A DNA stretch of 64,000 nucleotides from an uncultured Roseobacter sp. (GTDB lineage: Bacteria; Pseudomonadota; Alphaproteobacteria; Rhodobacterales; Rhodobacteraceae): contig CANMWT010000005.1 of the NCBI GenBank assembly GCA_947501635.1, positions 332,360 through 396,359 of the forward strand. Direction: 5' to 3'. Shown here one piece after another: positions 1 to 9,384 of this stretch. A program made the translations under genes and the position numbers. Within the stretch, counting starts at the first letter, position 1. Each line of letters opens with the position of its first letter. Under the pieces are notes generated by a model. The model ran no database searches and was not told the origin of the DNA. It saw only the letters and a list, made by a program, of their open reading frames with translations.

Positions 1-1
1 G

Positions 2-661
2 CGCATGATGGATGCGCCAGGCGAATACAGCCCCAGATTTCTTGCAACAAGCCAGAGTGATCTGAACGGTGAGATGGAGGCTGGCAACGTCCGCAAAGAC
101 CTTTACTACAGGCTGAGCGGCGCGACCTTGACTGTACCGGCATTACGCGAACGGGTGGATGATATCCCGCTTCTGGCAGAGCACTTTCTGGCGCGGGGTG
201 AAGCAGGCGGCGGCGCTGCGCGCAATCTGTCCGCAGAAGCGACGGAAATCTTTCGGAACTACAGCTGGCCCGGCAATGTGCGCCAGCTCGAGAACGCGAT
301 CCGCCGCCTCGGCCTAACCAGCCGCGCGGCTGAAATCACAGCCTCTGAAGTGGAACAGGTTCTGGGTGCCCAGCCCGATCTCGAACCGATGCGTGCCGCA
401 GGAAACACCGAAAAGCTAGGCGCGTCGGTCGAGCGTCATCTGCGGCGCTACTTCGACCTGCACGGCAATATGCTGCCGCCCGCGGGTCTCTATGCGCGAC
501 TTTTACGCGAAGTCGAAGCACCTTTGATCGAAATCACGCTCGAAGCGACTGGTGGCAATCAGGCCAAATGTGCTGATTTACTTGGAATAAACCGCAATAC
601 CCTCAGAAAAAAGATCACAGACTTGGATATTGAGGTGACACGACGCCGCAAATTGATGTAA
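2..661 (+). CDS. ntrC: Nitrogen regulator NtrC, C-terminal part (cut by window edge)
   Basis: This is the C-terminal half of an NtrC-type response regulator; its start lies before base 1. What is visible is the end of the AAA+ domain (DLYYRL, then LRER and [10 protein letters not shown]), the arginine-finger region [14 protein letters not shown], and a C-terminal Fis-type helix-turn-helix ([20 protein letters not shown]). NtrC is phosphorylated by NtrB and activates nitrogen-assimilation genes. It is followed after 100 bp by ntrY and ntrX, the usual Rhodobacterales order. The GAFTGA region and the receiver domain are outside the window, so whether this protein works with sigma54 or, as in Rhodobacter, with the housekeeping sigma factor cannot be judged here. 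Confidence 0.9.
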   Translation, partial: RMMDAPGEYSPRFLATSQSDLNGEMEAGNVRKDLYYRLSGATLTVPALRERVDDIPLLAEHFLARGEAGGGAARNLSAEATEIFRNYSWPGNVRQLENAIRRLGLTSRAAEITASEVEQVLGAQPDLEPMRAAGNTEKLGASVERHLRRYFDLHGNMLPPAGLYARLLREVEAPLIEITLEATGGNQAKCADLLGINRNTLRKKITDLDIEVTRRRKLM

Positions 662-761
662 AACCGCAACACAAACCGTGGCCATTGGGGGACACTCCTT
701 TCAGGACCACAAAATAGAGCGGTAGGCGCCAAGCGCGCTACATCATATGTGAGGACGTCGA

Positions 762-3008
762 GTGAGCTCCCGAGCGGATCGGTCACTTTGGATGAAAGTC
801 GGGCGTTTGCGCCGCATCAGGCGTGTCCGAAATGCCGCGACGCTGGGTCTTGTTGTTCTGGGGCCGGTGCTTGCACTGACAACCTATCTGATCCTCGGGC
901 CGCTGGGCCAGGCGGGCAATACCCTTGGCCTGCGACTGATCCTGCTTGCCGATCTTGTGTATATTCTCGTAGTTGCGGCGCTGGTCTTGGCGCAAGTCGC
1001 ACGGCTGATCGCAGCACGGCGGGCAAAATCCGCCGGTTCGCGGTTGCACCTGCGGCTGACAGGAGTGTTCGCGCTCCTTGCCCTGATCCCGACGGTAACT
1101 GTCGCGGTCTTTGCCGGTCTGACCGTGAATGTCGGGCTCGAAGGTTGGTTTTCAGACCGTGTACGGCAGGTGGTTGGCAATTCTCTCGCGGCGGCGCAAG
1201 CCTATGAGGCCGAACAGAGGCTCGATCTTGCAGAAGACGCGCGGGCGTTGGCCAACGCAATTGATCAGGCCAACCGTGCCGGCGTCATCATCTCTGACAG
1301 CGAATTGCTGAGCGATGGTCAACGGCAAATTCAACGCGGTCTGCGCGAAGCCTATCTGATCGACGGCACAGCCGAAATTCGCGCGCGCGGCGACCGGTCA
1401 TACCTTTTCGATTACGAACCGCCCTCCGAGGCCAAACTGCTTGAGGCCAGCGGTGGCGATGTTGTTATCATCGAAGACTGGCAAAACAACGAGTTCCGCG
1501 CGCTGGTGCGGCTCTCTGCCTTTGTTGACCGCTTCCTCTATGTCAGCCGCGATGTGGATGGTGAATTGCTCTCTTTGCTGGATGAAACCCAAGAAACAGT
1601 GCGGCTTTATCAGCAATTGGAAAGTGAACGGGGCAGGTTGCTCTTTGAGTTCGGCCTTCTCTATCTGGCTTTCGCAATGATCCTGATACTTGCCGCCATC
1701 TGGCTGGGGCTGTGGTTTGCCGAACGTCTCTCAGGACCGGTGGGACGGCTGACCGGTGCAGCGCAACAGGTCGGCGCGGGTGATTTGAACGTGCAGGTGC
1801 GCGAAGAAGACGGTGACGATGAAATCGCCATGCTCAGTCGGTATTTCAACCAGATGACCAAACAGCTTAAAGCGCAACGCGATACATTGATCGACAACAC
1901 ACAGCAGATCGAAAGACGCCGACGCCTGTTTGACTCTGTGCTAAGTTCGGTAACCTCGGGCGTTGTCGGACTTGATCCTGAGGGGCGAGTGCGGTTCGTT
2001 AACCGCTCGGCCGAACGGTTGCTCGATTGGGATGATGACCGCCAGTCCCTTGCCATCTCGGACGCTATTCCAGAGTTCGCGGATCTGTTTGAAGCCATCA
2101 AGAAGTCGCCTTCCAACACCGTTCAAAGCGAAGTGAAAGTGACCCGTCAGGGCCGTCTGGAAAACCTGCTGGTCCGCATGGCGACGCGTCGTGCGGAAGA
2201 CGGCAGTCTTGAAGGGTATGTTGTCGCCTTTGACGACGTGACGGATCTGGTGAGCGCCCAGAGAATGGCCGCGTGGGGTGATGTGGCCCGGCGCATCGCA
2301 CATGAGATCAAGAATCCGCTCACCCCGATCCAGCTTTCGGCTGAACGGATCAAACGCAAGTTTTCACCGCGCCTTGGGGAAGACAGTGAACTTTTGGATC
2401 AGATGACCGGTGTGATTGTCCGCCAAACGGGCGATCTGCGGCGCATTGTTGACGAGTTTTCCAAATTCGCGCGGATGCCAGAACCTGAACGCAAGACTGT
2501 CAATCTGACACAGATCGTCAAAGACGCGGTGTTGTTGCAACAGACTGGCCAGCCAGAGGTTACGTTCAGTTCAGCCTTTCCTGACCATGATATTGAGTGC
2601 AGCCTCGATGCCACCATGATCAATCAGGCACTGACAAACCTGATGAAGAACGCAGGCGAAGCCATTGAAACCCTGGCTGAAAAAGGCGCGCCCGAGGGAC
2701 ATGTCCCGATGATCCACGTGGCACTGTCGGACAGCAACGGCACCGCCCGCATCACCATTGCCGACAATGGCATCGGATTGCCCGAAGACCGCGCCCGACT
2801 GTTTGAGCCTTATGTGACAAACCGCAGTGAAGGCACCGGGCTGGGCTTGCCTATCGTAAAAAAGATTATCGAAGAGCATGGCGGCACCCTGTCTTTGGAT
2901 GACGCGCCGCTGTTTGAAGGCCAGAGCAAGGTCGGGGCCATGGCTGTCATAGGCCTGCCCACAATACCCAAAAATATCGAACGGACACCCGCGAAGAAGG
3001 AGAGTTGA
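762..3008 (+). CDS. ntrY: Membrane sensor histidine kinase NtrY
   Basis: This is the membrane kinase of the NtrY/NtrX pair, which responds to nitrogen and in related bacteria also to redox state. The N-terminal 120 residues hold several hydrophobic membrane segments, followed by a periplasmic region and another membrane segment near residue 300. A HAMP domain comes next (about 315-370), then a PAS domain (about 385-500), the phospho-acceptor helix with H-box RRIAHEIKNPLTP (His near 512) and a HATPase domain with N-box TNLMKNAGEAIE and G-box DNGIGLPED / GTGLGLPIV. The GTG start follows a GAGG ribosome binding site. The length of 748 residues is normal. The stop is 3 bases before ntrX, so the two are co-transcribed. 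Confidence 0.95.
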   Translation: MSSRADRSLWMKVGRLRRIRRVRNAATLGLVVLGPVLALTTYLILGPLGQAGNTLGLRLILLADLVYILVVAALVLAQVARLIAARRAKSAGSRLHLRLTGVFALLALIPTVTVAVFAGLTVNVGLEGWFSDRVRQVVGNSLAAAQAYEAEQRLDLAEDARALANAIDQANRAGVIISDSELLSDGQRQIQRGLREAYLIDGTAEIRARGDRSYLFDYEPPSEAKLLEASGGDVVIIEDWQNNEFRALVRLSAFVDRFLYVSRDVDGELLSLLDETQETVRLYQQLESERGRLLFEFGLLYLAFAMILILAAIWLGLWFAERLSGPVGRLTGAAQQVGAGDLNVQVREEDGDDEIAMLSRYFNQMTKQLKAQRDTLIDNTQQIERRRRLFDSVLSSVTSGVVGLDPEGRVRFVNRSAERLLDWDDDRQSLAISDAIPEFADLFEAIKKSPSNTVQSEVKVTRQGRLENLLVRMATRRAEDGSLEGYVVAFDDVTDLVSAQRMAAWGDVARRIAHEIKNPLTPIQLSAERIKRKFSPRLGEDSELLDQMTGVIVRQTGDLRRIVDEFSKFARMPEPERKTVNLTQIVKDAVLLQQTGQPEVTFSSAFPDHDIECSLDATMINQALTNLMKNAGEAIETLAEKGAPEGHVPMIHVALSDSNGTARITIADNGIGLPEDRARLFEPYVTNRSEGTGLGLPIVKKIIEEHGGTLSLDDAPLFEGQSKVGAMAVIGLPTIPKNIERTPAKKES

Positions 3009-3011
3009 GCT

Positions 3012-4424
3012 ATGAGTGACATACTGATCGTCGATGACGAACGCGATATTCGAGAACTTATCTCAGACATTTTGATCGATGAGGGGTTTGCCACCCGGCT
3101 TGCCGGCAATTCGGACGATGCCATGGCCGCGATCAATGCCGATGCGCCCGCGCTTATCATCCTGGACATCTGGCTGAAGGACAGCCGCATGGACGGGATC
3201 GATATCCTAAAGACGGTCAAGCGCGACAATCCTGACGTGCCCGTTGTTATCATTTCCGGACACGGAAACATTGAAATTGCCGTCGCGGCCATCAAGCAGG
3301 GGGCTTACGACTTTATCGAGAAGCCTTTCAACATCGACCAGCTTCTTGTGGTGATCCGGCGCGCGATGGAAACATCCCGCCTGCGCCGTGAAAACCAAAG
3401 CCTGCGCCGCCGAGATGTCACACAGGCTGAAATGATAGGCTCTTCCGGCGCGTTCCGGACCCTCGTGGGGCAACTCGACAAGGTGACCAAATCCAACGGG
3501 CGTGTGATGCTGACGGGCCCTGCCGGCTGCGGCAAGGAGGTTGCCGCGCGCTACATCCATGCCCATTCCAACCGCGCGTCAGGTCCGTTTGTTACAGTAA
3601 ACTGTGCTGGCGTTGCACCTGACCGGATGGAAGAGGTGCTTTTCGGACGCGAAACACCCGAGCGTGGCGTAGAACCGGGTTTGCTTGAGGAAGCACATGG
3701 TGGGATCATCTATTTTGACGAAGTCGCCGACATGCCCGAAGGCACGCAGTCAAAAATACTGCGCGTTCTGGTCGACCAGCAGTTTCAAAGGGTCGGCGGG
3801 AATGACAAGGTGCGGGTCGATCTGCGCGTTATCTCCTCGACCAACCGCGATCTGGATCAGGCCATTGCTGCAGGTACATTCCGCGAAGAACTTTACCATC
3901 GACTGAATGTCGTGCCTATTCCGGTGCCGTCCCTCGAAGAGCGCCGCGAGGACATTCCAGAGCTTGCAGAGCATTTCATCGCCGAGATGAATGCGTCTCA
4001 AGGCTTGCCGCTGCGTCCACTTTCCGAAGATGCGGTGGCGCTGATGCAAACCATGCAATGGCCGGGCAACGTGCGTCAGCTTAAGAACCTGATCGAACGC
4101 ATTCTGATCCTGGGTGACAGCAACGGGGCCATTGAGACACGCGAATTGCCCGGCGCTGGCGAGACCGGCGACAACGAAAGCCGCGTGGTGTTGTCTGGTG
4201 CTCTCGCGACGTTGGCGCTCAGAGAGGCGCGTGAAGCCTTCGAGAGGGAATACCTGCTGACGCAAATCAACCGGTTTGGCGGCAACATCTCGAAGACGGC
4301 TAATTTCGTGGGAATGGAGCGCAGCGCCTTGCACCGCAAACTAAAGTCGCTTGGCGTTGTTACATCTGCAAAATCGGGCACGCGAGTGGCCCATATCGAC
4401 GAAGAGGCCGAGGCCGTCGGCTAG
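3012..4424 (+). CDS. ntrX: Response regulator NtrX, lacking the GAFTGA loop
   Basis: This is the partner regulator of NtrY. It has an N-terminal receiver domain with the acidic pocket and phospho-acceptor Asp in LIILDIW (near residue 52), an AAA+ domain with Walker A GPAGCGKEV (near 170) and Walker B IYFDEVAD, the [14 protein letters not shown] segment, and a C-terminal Fis-type HTH (NISKTANFVGMERSALHRK). Between EEVLFGRE and LLEEAHGG the family's GAFTGA sigma54-contact motif is absent and replaced by TPERGVEPG. Rhodobacterales NtrX proteins are known to lack it, which argues for sigma54-independent action. The stop codon overlaps that of the convergent SnoaL-like gene by 4 bases. Confidence 0.95.
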   Translation: MSDILIVDDERDIRELISDILIDEGFATRLAGNSDDAMAAINADAPALIILDIWLKDSRMDGIDILKTVKRDNPDVPVVIISGHGNIEIAVAAIKQGAYDFIEKPFNIDQLLVVIRRAMETSRLRRENQSLRRRDVTQAEMIGSSGAFRTLVGQLDKVTKSNGRVMLTGPAGCGKEVAARYIHAHSNRASGPFVTVNCAGVAPDRMEEVLFGRETPERGVEPGLLEEAHGGIIYFDEVADMPEGTQSKILRVLVDQQFQRVGGNDKVRVDLRVISSTNRDLDQAIAAGTFREELYHRLNVVPIPVPSLEERREDIPELAEHFIAEMNASQGLPLRPLSEDAVALMQTMQWPGNVRQLKNLIERILILGDSNGAIETRELPGAGETGDNESRVVLSGALATLALREAREAFEREYLLTQINRFGGNISKTANFVGMERSALHRKLKSLGVVTSAKSGTRVAHIDEEAEAVG

Positions 4425-5452
4425 CGCAAGGACATATCCGACAGGATATCGACGCCCTGCATCTTGAGAAAATGCAGCATGTCGATGAAAATCCAGTTTT
4501 CGACCAGTTTGTCGCCCTCACGGCGGTAGACGTCGACCACGCGCATATCGGCTCGGGTGTCATTTCCGGCAACGCCCATGAACCCGTTCTTGTTGGTCAG
4601 CGTCAGGTTCGGCCAGCCGAAAAAACCACCATAGTGGCCTTCGGCCATGCGGCACAGATGCCCGTTGAACGTACGGTTTTCCATGGCTCTGCGAAAGGGT
4701 CCCTGGTGTTGTTCGATGTATCGGTCGATCGTGTAGGTCGCGCCAATGCCTGTAGGCCCCCACCAGATCATGTCATCTTGCCAGTCGATCGCCAACTCAT
4801 CCTGCGGCGCGAGCGGCTTGTCTGCCGCATTGGCATGATCGATTGATCCGATCATGTTGTTAATGCGTGCAAGCGTTTTTTTGCCTTCTTGCGGGTCTTG
4901 CGGTGACAGAATGAGACCGTCATGCGTGCGCGGCCCGGGCTGCACCAGTTGCGCGCCCGTCTGCGGTGCATTCAGCGGGTTCAGGCCGGCTTGGGCCATC
5001 AGGTGCAGAATATCTATGAAAAGCGCGCTTTGTGTTATTCGACCGTCTGCAATCTTGTGAAACTCGGCGTAGCGCAGCATAGCGATCTTGCGCGTCGGCG
5101 GGATATTCAGGAAACGCGCATCGAAAAGTCCCATAAAATGCCCCATCGACAGGGTCCAGACACTGCCAAAGCCATCGATTTCATTATGTCCGGCAAAAAA
5201 GATGTCTTCGCGGCGTTGCATATGGCTGAACGCGTTTAACAACGGCACCCAGAACACATCGGCTATCGCATCCGGACCGGTTTGTTCGTTGAAGGGGTGA
5301 ACCCCCCGCCAGTCGCAGTCCGGCGCAAGGTGCTGTGCCAGAACTGAGCTTGCCGATGCGGGGGTGGCCTGCTCAAGTGCGGCAGCATAGGCACGCGTGA
5401 CTGATTTGGCGCGTTGAAGCTCTGCGGTGTTTGGGGGAATCGTTTCTGTCAT
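4421..5452 (-). CDS. SnoaL-like (NTF2-fold) protein with two domains
   Basis: The 343-residue protein looks like two consecutive SnoaL/NTF2-type alpha+beta barrels. One covers about residues 10-165 (DCDWRGVHPFNE and HLMAQAGL at its end) and one about 190-340 (DDMIWWGPTGIGATYTI and FIDMLHFLKMQGVDI at its end). Both halves end in an aromatic-rich strand followed by a 'D-x-LH' helix, which supports an internal duplication. SnoaL-like proteins include polyketide cyclases and small-molecule isomerases or hydrolases, and here the substrate is unknown. The longest ORF begins with TTG; the ATG two codons in (MTETIPPN) is the better start. The gene is convergent with ntrX and its stop is embedded in a shared CTAG. 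Confidence 0.7.
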   Translation of the reverse strand: MTETIPPNTAELQRAKSVTRAYAAALEQATPASASSVLAQHLAPDCDWRGVHPFNEQTGPDAIADVFWVPLLNAFSHMQRREDIFFAGHNEIDGFGSVWTLSMGHFMGLFDARFLNIPPTRKIAMLRYAEFHKIADGRITQSALFIDILHLMAQAGLNPLNAPQTGAQLVQPGPRTHDGLILSPQDPQEGKKTLARINNMIGSIDHANAADKPLAPQDELAIDWQDDMIWWGPTGIGATYTIDRYIEQHQGPFRRAMENRTFNGHLCRMAEGHYGGFFGWPNLTLTNKNGFMGVAGNDTRADMRVVDVYRREGDKLVENWIFIDMLHFLKMQGVDILSDMSLR

Positions 5453-5505
5453 ATGCAAAGAAGTAAGCCAGCCAGAGCGGACAGGCAGTCAAAAAACGAC
5501 AGAGA

Positions 5506-5979
5506 TTACCCGGCCGCGTCGATTATCCGGTTTTGTCCCCCTTCACCCTCAAAAAGACAGCTGTTTGGCGACAACGGGGGCATGGCATCGGTCAGATCGG
5601 TCGACAGGGCAGGCGCCGTGCCCGTGCGGCAACGGGGCAATTCGACGGGGCTGAATCCCCGTGCGGCCATACAACGGTTCAAAAGATCGCGGCGCAGCCC
5701 GGCATTCACATCGACGGAGTAAACGTCGCCGGGATAAAAGTAACCGCCCGAGCGATAGCATCGCCCTTTGCCGTCACAATGCCGGTATCCCGGCACATAG
5801 CGCGGCGGACCACGCCTGAGTTGCGTAGAGACTGGCGCATCCGCAAGCGCTGCTACCTTACAGTCCAGCAGGTCGTTTTCCATTTTCGCCATACTGGCGC
5901 CTTCCCTGTAGTACACCGACGCGGGAGCACAGGCCGAAAGGATCAGCAGAGCGCTAAAAACATGCCAAAATCGTCTCAT
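5506..5979 (-). CDS. Hypothetical lipoprotein
   Basis: The 157-residue protein starts with a lipoprotein signal peptide: MRRFW, a hydrophobic stretch and the lipobox LSAC (cysteine near residue 17), so it is probably lipid-anchored in the cell envelope. The mature part has several cysteines (DLLDCK, RHCDGKGRC, LLNRCMA, LPRCR, NSCLF) and a glycine/tyrosine-rich segment (YRSGGYFYPGDVYSVD). The Cys pairing suggests disulfides in the periplasm. No family with a known function is recognised. It lies 53 bases downstream of the start of the SnoaL-like gene, on the same strand but upstream of it, so the two could share a transcript. Confidence 0.65.
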   Translation of the reverse strand: MRRFWHVFSALLILSACAPASVYYREGASMAKMENDLLDCKVAALADAPVSTQLRRGPPRYVPGYRHCDGKGRCYRSGGYFYPGDVYSVDVNAGLRRDLLNRCMAARGFSPVELPRCRTGTAPALSTDLTDAMPPLSPNSCLFEGEGGQNRIIDAAG

Positions 5980-6082
5980 ACCACCAACTTGCCCCGATCA
6001 CCTGCGCAAGACAATTGAATTGACCACCAGAATGCCTTCTGCCATTCAGAAAGTCCGACAAACGGCCTGAAGGACGTAAAAC

Positions 6083-7459
6083 ATGAAGGTCATCATTTGC
6101 GGCGCGGGTCAGGTCGGCTGGCAAATCGCCCGTCATCTGTCGGGGGAGCGCAACGACGTCACTGTTGTCGACAGCAACCCCGATCTTGTGCGGCGCGCGA
6201 CGGATTCGCTGGACGTTCAGGGCATTGCGGGCTTTGCAAGCTATCCAGACGTGTTGGCACGGGCCGGCGCGGAGCACGCGGAAATGGTGATTGCGGCCAC
6301 CTATTCCGATGAGGTCAACATGGTGACCTGTCAAGTCGCGCACTCGGTCTTTGGCGTGAACCGCAAGATCGCGCGCTTGCGCAGCCAGTCCTACCTCGAG
6401 GCCATATACTCCGACCTTTACCGACGCGACCACATGCCGATTGACGTGGTCATCAGTCCCGAGCGTGAAGTGGCCGCCGCCGCGCTGCAAAGGCTTTCCG
6501 CTCCGGCGGCTTTCGATACTGAAGTCTTTATGGACGGCAAGGCGCATCTACTGGGCATCAGCATCGAAGAAGAATGCCCGGTGGTAAATACGCCGCTGCG
6601 ACAGCTGACTGACTTGTTTTCGACACTGCGCGCAACCGTTGTAGGAGTGCGCCGCGAAGGGACGTTGTTTGCCCCCGAGGCCAAAGACCAGATTTTCGTG
6701 GGCGATGATTGTTATGTTTTCTGTCATGTCGACGACATTCCCCGCACCATGGAAATCTTCGGCAAGACTCAGTCCAAGCAGGAAAGGGTCGTTCTGGTGG
6801 GCGGCGGCAACGTGGGCCTTGCCGTCGCGCAGGAGCTGGAAAAACGCACAAAACGCATCCGCACCAAGGTGATCGAAAAGAACCGCCATTGTGCCGAACT
6901 GGCTGCCGAAGCACTTGAACGCACGATTGTCCTGAACGGGGACGGGCTGGACGCAGGCCTCCTGGCCGAGGCGGGCATCTCGCGAGCTGACGCCATGCTT
7001 TCAATAACGGATGATGACAAAACCAACATGTTGGCCTGCGTGCGTGCCAAGGCCGAAGGCTGCCCCTATGTGATTGCGCTGATAAACGATCCGACACTGG
7101 TACCGCTGATGGGTCCGCTGGGGATCGACGCCTATATCAACCCGCGCGCGACAACAGTCAGCTCGATCCTGCGGCACATCCGCCACGGGCGCGTGCGTGC
7201 CGTCTATTCCATCGGCGATGCCGAAGCCGAAGTCATCGAAGCCGAGGTGCTGTCTACTTCGCCTCTGGCAGGTAGCCGCATTGCCGATGTCGAATTCCCG
7301 GAAGGTGTGCTGGTGGGCGCTGTTCGCAAGGGGGACGACGTGATACGGCCGATGGGCAGCACGCGCATCGATGAAGGCGATGTGGTGGCAATTTTTGCAC
7401 TGGCAGAAGACGTGCCGGAGGTGGAGCGCCTTATGCAGGTTTCCATCGATTTCTTCTAG
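6083..7459 (+). CDS. trkA: Trk potassium uptake NAD-binding subunit TrkA
   Basis: This is the cytoplasmic regulatory subunit of the Trk K+ uptake system. It contains two tandem RCK units. The first Rossmann fold begins with GAGQVGWQIARHLS (residues 7-20) and the second with GGGNVGLAVAQELEKR (near 240); each is followed by a TrkA-C domain, the last ending at the C-terminus. The length of 458 residues is typical. The trkH channel gene follows after 3 bases, so they form an operon. NAD(H) or nucleotide binding to the two folds is expected to gate TrkH. Confidence 0.96.
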   Translation: MKVIICGAGQVGWQIARHLSGERNDVTVVDSNPDLVRRATDSLDVQGIAGFASYPDVLARAGAEHAEMVIAATYSDEVNMVTCQVAHSVFGVNRKIARLRSQSYLEAIYSDLYRRDHMPIDVVISPEREVAAAALQRLSAPAAFDTEVFMDGKAHLLGISIEEECPVVNTPLRQLTDLFSTLRATVVGVRREGTLFAPEAKDQIFVGDDCYVFCHVDDIPRTMEIFGKTQSKQERVVLVGGGNVGLAVAQELEKRTKRIRTKVIEKNRHCAELAAEALERTIVLNGDGLDAGLLAEAGISRADAMLSITDDDKTNMLACVRAKAEGCPYVIALINDPTLVPLMGPLGIDAYINPRATTVSSILRHIRHGRVRAVYSIGDAEAEVIEAEVLSTSPLAGSRIADVEFPEGVLVGAVRKGDDVIRPMGSTRIDEGDVVAIFALAEDVPEVERLMQVSIDFF

Positions 7460-7462
7460 CTG

Positions 7463-9016
7463 ATGGCCCGCAGCGCCTCTGCCCGCCGCAACAAGACGGT
7501 GCTGGCCACTCTGATGGATCAGCAGCTTTTCGTGCTGATCTTCGGCGTCGCTGCACTGTCTATGATCATCCCCGCGCTCCATGGCGGGGCAAGCCGGTCG
7601 CTGGAAACTGCACGGGCATTTTTATACACGGGCATCTTCGGCGTGGTGATTTTTGCCATGATTGTCATCGCTCAGGCCGGTCGCAGGCCGCGGCACGGGG
7701 CCGTGGGCAACCTGATGTCGATCTTCGCGACCTTTGTTTTCTTGCCTGCATTTCTTGCGCTTCCACTCTACGAAAGTCTCAAGACCACGACTTTTTTGAA
7801 TGCCTATGTGGAGATGGTAAGTGCGCTGACCACCACGGGGGCCACGCTGTTCGATGACCCTTCCAGACTGAACAACACCTTGCACCTTTGGCGTGCTCAG
7901 GTCGGCTGGATGGGGGGGCTGACCATGTGGATCGCGGCATCCGCCATACTTGCGCCCATGAACCTCGGTGGTTTCGAGGTGACGGCACAGGCAGAACCGG
8001 GCCAGCGCGAAGGGCGGTTCAGCGCGATTGACCGGGCAGACCCGCGCGCCAGACTGATGCGCGTCGTGGGAACGCTGGTGCCAATATACGTGGGTCTCAC
8101 GCTGCTTTTGTGGGTATTGCTGATGATCAGTGGCGATAGATCACTTGTAGCGCTCAGCCATGCCATGTCGATCATGTCCACGTCGGGTATATCACCAACC
8201 GGCGGACTGGACAGCAGCGGGTCCGGCGTAACCGGCGAAGCGCTGATGATACTCTTCATGCTGTTTGCTCTTTCTCGGCTGACCTTTTCCTCTGACACGG
8301 TCACAGCCACGCAAGGTGGTATGCGCAACGATCCCGAGTTTGCGTTGGGTTTGCTCATCATTCTGGGGTTACCACTGGTGCTGTTCCTGCGGCACTGGAT
8401 CGGCGCGTTCGATGTGGCCGCCGAAGACGATTTGGAAAGCGCCGCACGTGCCCTTTGGGGCAGCTTTTTTACCGTTATGTCCTTTTTGACGACAACGGGC
8501 TTTACAAGCGCCGACTGGGCCGAAGCGCAGGCTTGGTCGGGGTTGAACACGTCAGGGCTCATCTTGCTGGGTCTTGCGTTGATCGGAGGAGGGGTTGCGA
8601 CCACCGCAGGCGGAGTGAAACTGTTGCGTGTTTTTGCGCTGTATCTCAACGGAAAACGCGAGCTTGAAAGGCTGGTACACCCGTCTTCTGTCAGCCGCAT
8701 GGGAAAGGAAAGCCGGCGATTGCAAAGCAACGGGGCCTTTATTGCATGGATTTTCTTCATGCTTTTTGCCCTCACACTGGCCGTTCTGACCATGCTCTTC
8801 GCGCTAAGCGGCGTGGCTTTCGAAGATGCGCTGGTTCTAAGCATTGCAGGACTGTCAACAACGGGCCCGTTGCTGACCGTAGCGACGGACACCCCCATTG
8901 AACTGGCTGTCTTGGGACCCTTCGCCAAAAGCGTTTTTTGCGCCGCGATGGTCTTGGGAAGACTCGAAACCCTTGCAATTATAGCGCTTTTCACGCCAGA
9001 TTTGTGGCGCAGCTGA
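7463..9016 (+). CDS. trkH: Trk potassium uptake channel subunit TrkH
   Basis: This is the membrane subunit of the K+ uptake system, 517 residues with about ten hydrophobic segments. The selectivity-filter-like repeats are visible as TTTGATLFDD, STSGISPTGG, TTTGFTSADW and STTGPLLTVA, the four pore loops expected in the TrkH/KtrB superfamily. It follows trkA by 3 bases. A weak hairpin with a short T-run lies just after the stop codon and may end the trkAH transcript before hfq. Confidence 0.95.
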   Translation: MARSASARRNKTVLATLMDQQLFVLIFGVAALSMIIPALHGGASRSLETARAFLYTGIFGVVIFAMIVIAQAGRRPRHGAVGNLMSIFATFVFLPAFLALPLYESLKTTTFLNAYVEMVSALTTTGATLFDDPSRLNNTLHLWRAQVGWMGGLTMWIAASAILAPMNLGGFEVTAQAEPGQREGRFSAIDRADPRARLMRVVGTLVPIYVGLTLLLWVLLMISGDRSLVALSHAMSIMSTSGISPTGGLDSSGSGVTGEALMILFMLFALSRLTFSSDTVTATQGGMRNDPEFALGLLIILGLPLVLFLRHWIGAFDVAAEDDLESAARALWGSFFTVMSFLTTTGFTSADWAEAQAWSGLNTSGLILLGLALIGGGVATTAGGVKLLRVFALYLNGKRELERLVHPSSVSRMGKESRRLQSNGAFIAWIFFMLFALTLAVLTMLFALSGVAFEDALVLSIAGLSTTGPLLTVATDTPIELAVLGPFAKSVFCAAMVLGRLETLAIIALFTPDLWRS

Positions 9017-9032
9017 GTGGAACGGCGCTTAG

Positions 9033-9053
9033 GTCCGTAACGGACTGTTTTTA
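9033..9053 (+). terminator. Weak candidate terminator after trkH
   Basis: GTCCG-taa-CGGAC is followed by TGTTTTTA. The stem is only five base pairs with a three-base loop, so it is a marginal intrinsic terminator between trkH and hfq. Confidence 0.3.
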
Positions 9054-9144
9054 GGGGTGGAAACTCCTAGCACAGCGCTCCATACTGATAGAGAGGGACG
9101 GGTTCGGCACGCGAGCCCTTACAAGAAAAAAGGCGAGAACCAGA

Positions 9145-9384
9145 ATGGCGTCGGACAGACAGAACCTACAGGATGCGTTCCTGAACCATGTGCGCAAGAC
9201 CAAAGTTCCTGTGACAATCTTTCTTATCAACGGTGTAAAGCTGCAGGGTGTTATCACTTGGTTTGATAACTTCTGTGTACTTCTGCGTCGCGATGGACAA
9301 TCACAGCTTGTCTACAAACATGCGATATCAACCATAATGCCAAGCCAGCCTATCAGTCTTTACGAGGGCGAAGACGCTTCTTGA
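9145..9384 (+). CDS. hfq: RNA chaperone Hfq
   Basis: This is the small hexameric RNA chaperone that pairs small RNAs with mRNAs. The 79-residue protein has the Sm1 motif ([21 protein letters not shown]) and the Sm2 motif (VYKHAIST), with a short N-terminal helix ([13 protein letters not shown]) that carries the sRNA-binding residues. A C-terminal acidic tail is short, as in alphaproteobacteria. The stop TGA overlaps the TTG start of hflX in TTGA, so translation of the two is coupled. The 128-base gap upstream probably holds its own promoter. Confidence 0.97.

Noticed and set aside
7897-8994. 365-aa ORF antisense to trkH
   Set aside because: Ser/Arg-rich shadow; trkH pore motifs occupy the opposite strand.
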